A stretch of DNA of 60,000 nt, from the NCBI GenBank assembly GCA_030704615.1, contig CM060732.1, positions 5,644,001 to 5,704,000 on the forward strand, given 5' to 3'. Position numbers and translations under genes: made by a program. Below, in pieces: positions 35,839 to 46,796 of the stretch. Below the pieces are notes generated by a model. It did not search any database. It saw nothing but the letters and a program-made list of their open reading frames with translations, and was not told the DNA's origin. This DNA is from Takakia lepidozioides. Its lineage: Eukaryota; Streptophyta; Takakiopsida; Takakiales; Takakiaceae. Each line of letters starts with the position of its first letter. Position 1 is the stretch's first letter.

Positions 35839-38049
35839 GTTCTGCAGTTCACTCTATAGTGGGTTACTGAACTAAATTTCATAGAGTGGCGGTTGACAGC
35901 ATGCTTGCCTGCATTTTCAACACCTGAAAATCGGACCCTGTGAAAGTCACCCTCTATTAAGCAAACTCTACACGGTAGCAGAAAATAGACTTTTGGAACA
36001 CTAACATTTACGGTTAGTGGAATAGCAGTCCCTTGACATGGAAGTTTAGGAGATGGAGGTAGAGGAGTCTTTACTCATTTACTTGGGAAGTAAACATTCT
36101 TTGGATGTAATTATAGTTACATATTAGACTTATTCAACAGTTCAATGGACGGGCTTAGAGGATCTATCCCAGACCATCAATGTTACAAGTTAAGAGCTGT
36201 GTTGTGATAAAGCATCCTGTCAGTTTTTCAGGATGTGCACATGCTTAGGTGTGTGTGGCCTTGTCTTAGCCAATCCTTAGGCCACAATGGTGTTTACCCT
36301 TGTGACAACCTGATACCTGCCAGACACGGAAGAAGCTCTGTCATTATAAGCCACATTTATCAAATTCATGTTACTCACTAAGTAACTGAAGAACAAGAGT
36401 ACATCACATTGAGGGACCTTAGCTTCTTTTCGCTCTTGTGTGTGCAAGTGAGTGCCCAGGTGAAAAGTGGCCAAAAAATATGAGGCAACTTGGAATGTAG
36501 AGTTAACACTTATTTTTTCAAGGCAGAAACATGCGTAGTGTCACACCTATGGTGCAGTTCGCCACAGTTATTGAGTTCACACTTCTCATTGAAATGGCCT
36601 TGCAATAGAGTTTGAAGCTGGGGAAGCACTTGTGGAAAAATCTCATTCTGTAGAATTTTCGTGCCATCTGAGTAGCCTATGCGCAGTGAAGAGGTTGCAG
36701 TGAAGGACTTCCAGATGAGATCAGCAGACATATCTCAATTGCAGAAGTTGTCATTGTAATGATGTCATCTCTGCTTTCAAACAACTTGGTTGAATGAAAG
36801 TTCAGGAGAATACTTTTTATATGTAACATGTAACAAAAAACTCGTACAGCACTCATCTGCATTGCTCTCATCAGTTGACAGTGATCTTACACAGCTAAAG
36901 CCAGACAGCGAAACTTTTGCCAGAGAATTGTCCCTGAACAACAAAAGAAAAAACTCGACAGAACTTCACACTGGTGGGATTGACCTTGGAACACAGATTC
37001 GGGAATAATAAGGCAAACTACCTACACAATATAAAGGCAATAATCTGCTACATTTAGCCAAAAAAGGCCATTCTGGTTAGCTGACACTATTGCCCAAGTT
37101 CAACCAAGATTGTACTAAGGATTGTCACGGACATAATTAGCACATTGCAACTGCAGGCAGAACAATGTGCTGTCACTTGCTTATCAACATAACCCACTAG
37201 TCATGTTTGTGTTTGCTCCACATATGACCTATTTTCTGACATTAGAAGCAATGAGAATTTGCCGAATGCAACTATATGAAACCTAGGGATCAGCATGAGC
37301 ACGTGATTAAAGCGTTTACAAGATAATTTTGCAGGGGAAAGACAATGATGCAGCAGTGTTTTTATTTCTGGCGAAATTTCACACTTTTTCGACCTGGCCA
37401 TCCCTCTTGCGACAGGTGTAAGGGAAAAAAATTATTAAATTTAAGATTTTTCGCCCAAAGACGGGCCATCGCTCTAGCCTGATCGCGCCTTGCTCTATCA
37501 CGAGTGGCTACGATTCGCCCACATTAGCGAGATGATGGGCTTCGTGGCAGCCTGCAACCGCCCTCCGGCAAGTGCTGTCGCCCGCTCAACCACCTCCCAG
37601 TCTTACAGTTCATCACTCACTCCTCCTCTCACACATAGGGTTCGGTATAGCCGTGGAACCTTCTCATTCCTTCTGTAGCAACGTGACCAGCTTACTAGGT
37701 AGGGCAAGCAGTTAAGATACAGATTTGGTGTGCGATATTTGGCGTGCAGTACGGATGAGCGCCGGCAGTAGTAAAGAATGGATATGGCTGAAAGATATGT
37801 TTTAAGCTTGCATTCCTGACTGGCTATGGTGGGGCTGAGCATTGAGGATTGCCATGGCCTGCAAAGATAAGTATCTGCTCCGTGCTATTGCCATTGAGTT
37901 TTGTGCATTTCTGATTTGTGAGGTTTGTGATCTTCAAGCTGTAACTCAAGAGTCATTACTTTCAAAGTGAGTGTTGGAATAGTGATCGATCATTTCCCTG
38001 CTTCTGATCATCTTGCTCTCTATCAGCCTGTAGATTGAAGTCAGGTATG
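35839..38049. other. Intergenic, about 2.2 kb, no gene recognised
   Basis: ABCD1 3' flank and AT-rich sequence, with a GC-richer island near 37450-37620. Small open frames (36790-37008, 37490-37678) show no recognisable domain. Confidence 0.45.
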
Positions 38050-39543
38050 TGGGAATGGGTCCTCTAAAACTGCCGAGTAACTTCTTATGTTTTTTCTTCC
38101 AGGGGTTCCTGAATCTCATTCACCCAGCCTGAATTCATCCCACAGTAGTTCAGCTAGTGCAGGCCTATCACATAGTGGGTATCAAACTGTCTCACCACCA
38201 CAAGGAACCTCTTCAAATGGTGGAACATCTAGTGTCAGTCCCTGCACTCATGTTGTTGGTGAATCTAGCTTTGCACAGTTGATTTTGTCCACAAATGAAG
38301 CCTCTCCTAGCAACAAGAAGAGGAAACAAGCCCAATATGACCTAAACAGAAAGTTTCAAGATGTTTGGGCTGCTAGATTTACATGGGCAGAAAGTGTTGT
38401 GGGGGGATGGCATGATTCATTCTGTAAGGTGCAAGGTCTGCTCCAGAATTGAGGGGAAAGACAAAACTTGTGCCTAAGTTAGATTCCTTGACCAAACATG
38501 CAGGTAAGAGGAAGGCAACAGTTGTCATGCCTGGAGTACCAGTGAGGAAGTTTTACTACAGCAAAGAGAGCCAACATTGCAAGAATGAAGCTCTGTATGG
38601 AGCTTCCTTGAGGGATTCAGTGATTCAGATGCAAATTGCTGGAGAGGTGGCCCAAGATAAGAGGAAGTTGGTCCAATTTATTGCTGTTTTCCACATCCTT
38701 AACCAAGGTAAGCCCACGACTGACTATGAGGGGTTGAAAGATCTTTTCAAGCGGCTGAAAGTAAAGAATACTCCAAACAAGCATTGGTCCGATAACAACG
38801 GCTGGGAGATGGCGGAATGCATGGATTCAGAAGTCTTGCAAGCCATTAGGGAGGCTGTGAAGGCATCTAGGTACATTTCAGTATCATGCGATGAAATAAC
38901 CTCAATTGATAACCAAAATTGGGCATCTGTTCATGTTTATTGTGTCCAAAATTGGCGAAGAATACCCATACTGCTCACATTGGAGAGACTTGTAGATGGT
39001 GCAAATGCGGATGCATTGAAGAGAGTCATAGTTGAAGCCCTCTTGATTGGTGGAGGTCTGACGAGGGAGAAATTGGCTCAAAGTCTGGTTTCATTTGGCG
39101 CAGATGGTGTGAGTGTCTTTCAGGGCATGCAGACAGGTGTCACTGTGCAATTGCAGCAGAAAGATGCTCCTCACATGGTAGGGATCCATTGTATGGCCCA
39201 CCACACCAATTTGGCAGTCCAAACTTTGAGTGACCTCAGCTTGGTGAATCGGCTGGAAACTTTCCTGCAATCCTTGCATTCTTATTTTGCACATAGTCCA
39301 AAAAGTCACCTTGAATTTCAGAAGCTAGCCGAGTTGATGGAGACTAAGGATAACAAAATTCTTCGGAACATTAAAACCCGGTGGATCAGTATGCTCAAAC
39401 CAGCCATGAGAGTTATGGCTGAGTATAGGACTCTTATGGTTAAGATGGCGTTGGCCAGCGTGGGGGAGGCCAAAGCAGCTTCCAACCTTGACCTCCTTGT
39501 TGATATTGAGCTTTTCTTGGGTTTGTGTTGTGTGTCAAGTTAA
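38050..39543 (+). pseudogene. hAT-like transposase with N-terminal zinc-finger segment, frameshifted and truncated
   Basis: A serine-rich leader (38087-38330) runs into ARFTWAESVVGG. A frameshift leads to VRCKVCSRIEGKDK, a cysteine pair of BED-like character, and another frameshift leads to a 364-residue frame (38449-39543). That frame contains ISVSCDEITSIDNQNWASV, SFGADGVSVFQG, MVGIHCMAHHTNLAVQTLS and NIKTRWISMLKPA. Acidic residues in CDE and GADG, the C-x-x-H-x-x-N-L block and the TRW block are arranged as in the RNase-H-like core of hAT-type proteins. The C-terminal dimerisation region is missing because the frame stops where a poly-A retroposon begins. It is not certain that this protein family ever served the small hAT element at 3.6 kb. 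Confidence 0.7.
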
Positions 39544-40018
39544 ATAAACACAGTGTGAAACTAACTAGAATAAAGCTAGTTATTTGTATTTAACACTTGG
39601 ATTTAGTTCAAGTGTTAAGTCAGGTGTCAAGTTTAGCTTGACACCTGAACCATCTTATCTTCACGAGAGCGTCAGTCGCGCGGCTCATCTCTCTCGAGTT
39701 GAGCCTGCACGACCGAGCTCCTTCACTGCTTAGAATCTGAGTGTGCTTATGAAGGGAGAATAGGATGTTGTGGGGTGGAGTCCCCATAGCTTGGGGTGCC
39801 CCTGGCTCGACTCTTAGTTTAACGAGTGATGGTGTTGTATTTCATGTTCTTGTGTCAACAGTGTGAGTCTAAGTTACTATCACTCGAGAGAGATGATCTC
39901 TTACCTGTGAGTGCAAGGTAGGAGTTGAGGGTTAGCACTTGTATGATTACCTGTGTGTAAGTAGTGCTTAGTTTCAGAAGTTTTAAAAAAAAAACAAAAA
40001 AAAAAAAAAAAAAAAAAC
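39541..40018 (+). repeat. Poly-A-tailed retroposon insertion
   Basis: The transposase frame ends abruptly at 39543 and about 480 bp of non-coding sequence follow, ending in a run of about 34 bases that is almost pure A (39985-40018). An 11-bp perfect hairpin (CAGGTGTCAAG and its complement) lies at 39621-39647. A poly-A end suggests non-LTR retrotransposition; the left end may instead be an LTR piece. I could not find a clear target-site duplication. Confidence 0.5.
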
Positions 40019-40223
40019 ATGCATGTTTCGATTATCTCTGATTTCTGGGTATATAGATGGTCATGGGAAGCATAGCAATCAGAGGAGGGCTCCTGCCTCT
40101 TGGTTTTGGTTGGTGGTGACAGTAGGAACTCAGACTCATTGTATGGTGTGCGAGTAGTGAAGGCCGAATGAGAAGCGGTTGTCGTGCTTATGGGTCAGCT
40201 TGGCAAGGACGCCGAGAGGATGA

Positions 40224-40718
40224 CCAGGAGAGGATGGAGCAGGGCTGGGGCCAGGAAGCACAAGTCTGGCGGACACCAAATCACCACCTCGGAAAAGACC
40301 AAAGTTGTTGACAACGGAGGAGCTAGATGTGCTTTGTGGGGTGGTGACGGGGCAATCTGGTGCCTGTTGTCGCCGATCCTTGACCTGTAAATTGCACATT
40401 GAAGCAAACAAACGGGCAGTAACAGGAAGGCGGAAACCATTCGAAGTGTTGCTGCAGCAGTTCAAAGCCAACAATAATCGCCCTCAGTATGGCGGGAAGC
40501 TGCATGATACGGCTGAGGTTAATCCCTTACCAATGGCCACCAAGGACTGTTTGAGACACCATCAACGTATGCGTGCAGTTTTAGGCTCTCTTTTCCGTGA
40601 TGCAAGCACTCGAGCCATCCCTAATGCAGGGACAAGCCCTGATGATACTCTATCAGAACCTGGTGGGCAACTGCCATCTGCACTTGCTCTCTCTTCAGAC
40701 CAATCTTCAGACCTGTAG
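40224..40718 (+). CDS. Exon with SCA7 (ataxin-7/Sgf73-type) zinc-binding domain
   Basis: The frame opens after a stop at 40221 and reads PPRKRPKLLTTEELDVLCGV, then CCRRSLTCKLHIEANKRAV, then GRRKPFEVLL. The signature C-G-V, C-x-R-S-L-T-C-K-x-H, K-R-A-V-x-G-R-x-K-P-(F/Y)-x-V-L-L is that of the SCA7 domain. This domain in yeast Sgf73 and animal ataxin-7 anchors the histone H2B deubiquitinase module to SAGA and contacts the nucleosome. The usual histidine or glutamine just before CGV is leucine. The exon ends at TAG 40716-40718 after a serine-rich tail. Likely acceptors lie at CCAG near 40228 or 40253. I could not find the upstream exons; the preceding 2 kb is transposable-element sequence, so the gene may be interrupted, have a very long intron, or be a captured fragment. 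Confidence 0.6.
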   Translation, partial: PGEDGAGLGPGSTSLADTKSPPRKRPKLLTTEELDVLCGVVTGQSGACCRRSLTCKLHIEANKRAVTGRRKPFEVLLQQFKANNNRPQYGGKLHDTAEVNPLPMATKDCLRHHQRMRAVLGSLFRDASTRAIPNAGTSPDDTLSEPGGQLPSALALSSDQSSDL

Positions 40719-43297
40719 ACCAAGGTTCAGCCCTTAGGTTCCAGTCAGAAGAAGCTTCGAAAGCAAAGAGACAAGAAGCTCTTGCCTGTGTAAGCCTCGC
40801 AGCTAACACATGTGAAGTCAGAACCAGGACCTCTGCAACCTCTAGACCATGCTCGGCCAGGGACAACAACTGGCCAGGGCGGTGCTCCAGGTCTCCAGCA
40901 TTTAGACAGCAAATTTGGGACCGGTGGAATCTCTTTGGAGAACGGGCAGTCAGTTGCAGGGAATGGCCGACTTTCCCAAGGCTCTCCTGCGCTGGGCACT
41001 AGTGTGCCTGGTGTTTCAGGGAATGCAACACAACAATCTTTGGGAGGTGTTTCGGTCATATGACATGATCTGAGGGTATTTTGCAGTGCATTGTTACGAG
41101 GCACAACATTTGGAATAAGTCTGCGAGAAGCGTGCGCCGTGTGTTACCAAAATCTTAGGTTTTGTACCCTGGGGGCTGATGCAGATTGGGCGAGGCAAAA
41201 GCGCAGAACTTGGTAGAGCTAGACGAGTTAGTAGGATTTAGATTCTGTTCCTCTGAAGATTAGTTCCTTGCATTATATGAGGAGAGGTAATTGAGGTCTG
41301 TTAGAGATGAACTGCGATGGTTTGCTAGGTTGGAGCGACTGATGACATGGCTGAAATCTGGTCTGAGGGAGTGTGATTAAGACAGGGTATAACCCACTTA
41401 GGTGTGGGAAAATGCCTTGATAGACAAGTGATCAACTGAAGGGGCAGATGTGTGACTCAGGCTCCACATAATTCATTTACATGTGCTTGCAATAGAAGCT
41501 TGGCAACCCTGATGAAGAGCGAAGGAGTTCATTGTGGGTGGTCAAAGTTGGAGTTGTTCAGATTGCTTCCGTGAGGCATGTGCACGTCAAGTGTGGCATG
41601 GAAGGGTGTGCTAGATGGAGTGGATGGGAAGGATCAAAGCCCCAGAGTCGGCATAGCTACAGATCTTGGCTGGAGCAGAGCAGTTCACCAGTGTATGTTT
41701 GAAACACCTGTAGGTGAAATCCAGGGAATCTGTGAGAACTACATGGACGTGTTGGGAACTCGTAGATGACTTGGGAGCAGTTTTTAATGGCGAGAACGTT
41801 TTGGTGTTAAAAAAAAAAAAAACCCCTTTTGATCTAATTTAAATGATTTAGAGCCTAATTGGTCATATCTTTGTCAAATAGACTCCGTTTGACTCAGTTT
41901 TTGGGGGGATAGCTGCAGAAAGGGGAAATCTACCTATCTAGAAATCTACCTATTTTTGGACTCTGCTAAAAATCTATGGATTTTTTTTGAGTGTGAGTGT
42001 GCTATGAAAGATCCACAATTCTGTTTCTAGAACCTGTTGTGGTCTACATGAGAGACAAATCTGGGGATGTCCTCCCTGTATGGCTGGGGGAAATGAGGAC
42101 GTAATTGAAGGGCATGTCTCTTCTCTTAGCCTGTGCACACAAGGGGACAAGATTTATGTTTCTCAAGGAACTCAGACTGATTTGAGTGGAGAGTAGTTGG
42201 ACGAGTTGATTGCATACTGGGAGTCAAGCAATAGCAATAGACAACAAACTGTAGTAGTTGGCGTTGAGGGCCTCAATATTGCTTTGGACAGTCAGAACTC
42301 TGTTGGAGCAGGCAGTTCTGTAGCTGTAGGTGAAATACCAAAGTGGGTGGAAGCTAGGCTTGGAACACAGCCAAAGACAGCCCCGGGGACCAAGGTGTTC
42401 AGCCACAAGGCCGTGGTGTACTGGAGCAGAGGAGCAGGAGCTACACAAGTTTTTGCAATCAGACATGGTTGCAGCTGGACACGCTCTACATGAGGCAACC
42501 ACGAGCGGGGGTTCATTAGCAAGGAAAAGTTTGTTCTGCTTGAAGGAGATGCAGTCATTTGCAATGAGGACACCCGCAACTATCTCAAAGCTTTCGAGTT
42601 GAGAGACTGTCAGACCCTACCTTTATTTTCTTTAGTGTTCAGTGAGCGGGAGATAGGGAAGTATTGTTTTGTCTCTACCTGGCAGAGACAGGAGGAGGGT
42701 TGGTTAGAGCGAGCTACTGTAGCTTAGGATAAGGTTAGTGGCAGGTTTCTGGACATAGATATACCTCCCACACCTTACCATCATGCAGAGCGAGGCACTT
42801 TGAGAGAAGTCTGGCAGTTGATAGCATAGATCATAATTAGATCTTGTTTGGTCGGACCTCTATTCTTCCCCTCCATCTCTTTACTATTTTCATTATTTTG
42901 TACTTGTAGTTGCCAAAGCCTCTCTTGGTGGAGGCCAGTCAATCCGGGGTTTTTGGGCTGGGGAATTCTGCAGGAGCAGCACTTGTGTTTGGTTTCTGCA
43001 TGCTTGACTATGCGCCATGTTGGTTTTGTGTGGGCACTTGCTTTCATAGGGATTAGGCCGGATTTGATCACCGGTCAATCCTAGAGTATGCTGTCGGTGG
43101 TGAGGCTGGAGTGATGACCAGCAAGACCACCAGTGTTTCTTCTATGGTGAGGCTGGGTTGATGACCAGCCAACCATAGGAGTTCTTGCGGTGGATGCAGG
43201 TGCAGGTGCCCTTAGCCACTGGGATATGACCCTTAATCCGCAACAGGTGCTCACCCGTGTCACTATTAGAATTAGTACTAGAGCCTTATAGTGTTAC
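40719..43297. other. Unassigned sequence with a possible LTR at its right end
   Basis: Open frames at 40812-41063 and 42197-42602 are unbroken for 80-100 codons but match nothing I recognise. An oligo-A run lies at about 41810-41822. From about 42609 (TGTCAGACC) to 43290, directly left of a Ty3-type gag, the sequence has LTR-like character, and a unit GTGAGGCTGG-TGATGACCAGC is repeated at 43098 and 43148. No primer-binding site was confirmed. Confidence 0.35.
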
Positions 43298-44416
43298 GTG
43301 GGGGAGGTGCGGGTTGTGAGTGTCATCACGGAGTTACCCAAGGGTTTTGAGGGGAGTACGGCTATAGGCAGTAGTAGTGAGAGTGGGTTCACCAGACAAG
43401 GTGTTCGTTTCAAACCACCTTCACCTCCACCCTCAACTAGTGCAGAGTCAGACACAGACTCGGAAGCTTCATCAACAGGTGTGCAGTTTCATTCGCCATT
43501 GTTGTGGGACGACATGGAGGAGATGTATGGAGCTACCAAGGGGCCTCGTAGGTACTCTGGAGCTATGGGCACAATCGAGCTAGATGACTTTATCCAGGAG
43601 TTCGACAGCTGGTGTGATTTGCAGCAGATGCGCAATCCACAGCTGTTCATCCCATTCATGGCGTGGAAGGGACTGTTCCGGCATTTGGAAGGCCCGCCTA
43701 TGGATGATTACCACGAGTTCATGCGAGGACATGAAGCAGAGATTGAGGAGTGGAGGATGTATTGGTCACCTGACTACGTCTCCATTACTTGAGGCACGAC
43801 GCGACCAGTAGCTGCATCAGCACCAATATCTCCCACTGTCAGCACTAGTAGTGGAACAAGTAGTGTCGGTACTTCTGCAGGTGGTACCAATTCAAAAGAT
43901 GCTACTACTCCTCCTGCCACGACTACAACACATGTGCCTAGATTCAACCCGGTGGTGGAGTTCTTCCAGGAGTTGCGGACGAACTACCAAGGCGTACGGA
44001 CAGAGAAGCTGCGAAGTTTGTAAGACTTCCAGCACAAATCCAGTGAGAGCTTGCGAGAGGCCTACACTCGTATGAGGCGCTTGATAAGTGTGACCCAAGG
44101 GGTTACTGAAGCTCAGGCAGTCCAGTTCCGGTATGGAATTTTGGACAAGGAGCTCAGGAGAAGGGTGCGGGATGCAACCCTATTACAAGCGGCCCAACCC
44201 ACATTAGCAGATGTGTTTCTGCAGGCTGAGCGGATTGAGCTCAACATGGTGGAAGAGCGAGTTATTACCATTGGATTTGGCAATGGCATGCCTGCACGAG
44301 GCGCAGCTGCCAGCCAACAGGTACAAGGGACTGCCCAACAGCGTGGTAGGGGGGCAAGGTTGCCCAACCCAAATTCCATGGAGCTTACAGGGGACCTCAG
44401 GTGCAGAGGCCAGTAG
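43298..44416 (+). pseudogene. Ty3-type retrotransposon gag remnant
   Basis: The first frame (43298-43792) has MGTIELDDFIQEFDSWCDLQ and LFIPFMAWKGLFRHLEG, the usual start of a Ty3 capsid domain. After an in-frame stop at 43790 the same sequence type continues through FNPVVEFFQELRTNYQG, a second stop near 44022 (KLRSL-stop-DFQ), SLREAYTRMRRLISVTQG and VFLQAERIELNMVEER (44051-44416). The order and the coiled capsid C-terminal half fit retrotransposon gag proteins. Protease, reverse transcriptase and integrase do not follow. Two stops and frame changes mark it as dead. Confidence 0.75.
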
Positions 44417-45309
44417 CTTCTTTTGCAGGCCAACAGCAACCAAGGGTGGTATGTTCACTAGAAGCATTCGTGTCTTTTCCGAATCGACTGCATGTCCAAA
44501 ACCACTGAGGGAACAACTTTGAGATGTTTGTTACTACTGCACAGTCGTAACGGATAAATTCACATTTCTAATGGCGGATAGAAGTTGCATCAATGACTCC
44601 GCAGTCGGCACAATATTCGCGGCGATTTAATTCAATGACATAAATTGTTTTTTTTTTTAAAAACAGCAATTACAAGTGGTTTTAAGCACTAGAGAACGAC
44701 TCTTAACAACTAGGCATTCATTGCACACCCTATTCAAAAATGGAATTTTTATAAGTGCTCCACATGGCTCATGACGTGGAATATTTTAATGTATTTTAGG
44801 GCTTGTGTGGCTCATAGAGATTGTTCTAATCGTCGGATGTAAAATGATCTAAGGATGGAACAGTAATTTTGTCCTTTGCCTGAATTTGTCTAAGTGTTGG
44901 GAGAGGGATGGAGGCTTGAGAGAGAGACGAACAAGTGATGCGAGAAGGACGAAGACCAAATCGAGGCCCATGTCCTGTTGTTGCAAGCGTTTATGGTGTC
45001 AAGGGCACATTATGTGCAAATGTGGGCTCTTGGCTCCCCTTTGTACCATGATTTGGTATTCTTCCTGATGATCACAAGGTTCTTGGGGGAATCAGCTTGG
45101 TCTTAGCAACCCATATTATAATCTCTGCCCGCTCAGCTGCACCGTGGTGGTTCTTACGAACCAATCCCACATTACCTGACTAGAGATACAAGCAGCACGC
45201 ACAAGAGGTCTTCTTGGGTTCATGGTCAGTCTAATCCGCAATGGGTCATGACACAAGGTAGAGGACAATGTGGTGAGGGCACCTTCTTCTTCGAGCTATT
45301 TCAGCCTGT
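44417..45309. other. No gene recognised
   Basis: AT-rich sequence with an oligo-T run at 44648-44659. The stretch near 44880-45060 has an open frame without any domain I can name. Confidence 0.4.
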
Positions 45310-46165
45310 TTTGCCGAGATGTAGTGTCGTGGAGTGCGATGCTTGCAGGGTATGCACAGCAGGGACGTGGGATGGAGGCTTTGGAGACCTATGAAGTTGC
45401 GAAGGGAGAGTTTGATAACATGGCTGAACAAGATGTTGTCTCAAGGAACACGCTGAATCTCGCAAGATATGGCCAGCATGTGTGCGGGATGAGGGCATTG
45501 GAGACATATGAGCAAATGTTGAGAAGAGGTGCAGCCTGACCGGGTCACGTTCATTTGTGTTTGCAATGCATGTGCAAACCTGGCAGCCCTGGAGACTTGG
45601 TAAAGGGCAAAGAGGTCCATCGTGACATTGTCAAAGCTGGAACTGTACCAGATGTAACAATACCTCGTCGACATGTATGCCAAACGTGGGAGCATTCCCT
45701 TGTGGACAAGGAGTGTTTAACATATGGCTGAGCGAAATGTGGTGTGGTGGAACGCGATGATCGCAGGACATGCACAACATGGGCGGGGATTGCGGGTTTG
45801 GAGACCTATGAGCAAATGATGTGGGTCTAGGGGGTGAAGCCCGAGCACATTATGTTTGTTTGTTTGTGTTTGTAGTGCATGTGCGAGCCTGTTGGACAAG
45901 GGCAAAGAGGTCCATGGTTGCATCGTTAAAGCTGGAATTGTGGTAGATGTCATTCTGAACATGAATACCCTTCTAGATAGGGAGTGTTCAACAATATGGC
46001 TGAGCGAAATGTGGTGTCGTGGAAAGTGATGATCGCAGGACATGCACAACAAGGGCGGGGATTGCAGGTTTTGGAGACCTATGAGCAGTTTGATGTGGGA
46101 GGGGGTGAAGTCCGACCACATTACGTTCAGAGAGTTCAAATGCCTCTCCACCATGACCTTGCTTA
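45310..46165 (+). pseudogene. PLS-class pentatricopeptide-repeat (PPR) pseudogene
   Basis: Successive PPR units can be read across changing frames: RDVVSWSAMLAGYAQQGRG-MEALETYE, then DRVTFICVCNACANLAAL, KGKEVHRDIVKAGTVPDV, LVDMYAKRGSI, MAERNVVWWNAMIAGHAQHG, KEVHGCIVKAGIVVDVIL and MAERNVVSWKVMIAGHAQQGRG. These are the L, S and P repeat wordings of PLS-type PPR proteins, which normally bind organelle RNA for editing. Multiple stops and frameshifts make it non-coding today. There is no E or DYW tail. Seedless plants carry many such genes and pseudogenes. Confidence 0.8.
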
Positions 46166-46796
46166 GCTAACCATGCCTTGCTGATGTTGTTGTCTTGCAC
46201 TTGAGCTGTTTTTGGACACTGGCTGGAACATCCACAAGGCGGCTCTGCTCGAGAGAGAAATCAGCTTGAATGCAGGGGCAGATTTTGAGATCACAATCGC
46301 CACTCAGAACGTTGTTCTTTGCACCGGCATGGCATGTCAGCATGCATATCAGCCGAAACTCATTACTCCGTGAGCCTTCCACTGCCGGAGTGTGCCCATT
46401 CAAGCCAAATCTTCGAAACGCAGGGATGGAACGGGGTTTTGAAACCAGCATTGCCTAACTGGATACCCAATTCAGCTCCGCATCTTGGTCCATTAATCTG
46501 CTGCACATTGTGAAGTTTTCTGCCCGTTCACCGCAAGTTGAAGAAGGAGTATTCTTAAAACACGGGTACTCATAATCTGAAAATGGCTCCAGCTTATGTT
46601 GCTTGAGTGCGAATATGAGTGTGGTTGGCTTGGCAGCTTTACATCTGGTCCATCCCACTCGATATGATGAGCAGGTTCAGCTTGACTTCTCTCACACAAA
46701 AGACGCTGCCAAGATGGGGTTTGCTGCCCTAGATGACTTCCCGTCGTTGTTCTGGGCTGCAACATACAATTAATCTGGTCCATGGCGAAGGGCCTT
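46166..46796 (+). other. Two coding-looking fragments of unknown origin
   Basis: Around 46197-46370 the + strand reads LELFLDTGWNIHKAALLERE and on to EITIATQNVVLCTGMACQ. Around 46630-46773 it reads LVHPTRYDEQVQLDFSHTKD, then GFAALDDFPSLFWAATYN and a stop. Both look like true protein sequence but I recognise neither. They may be exons of a captured or degraded gene. Confidence 0.3.
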
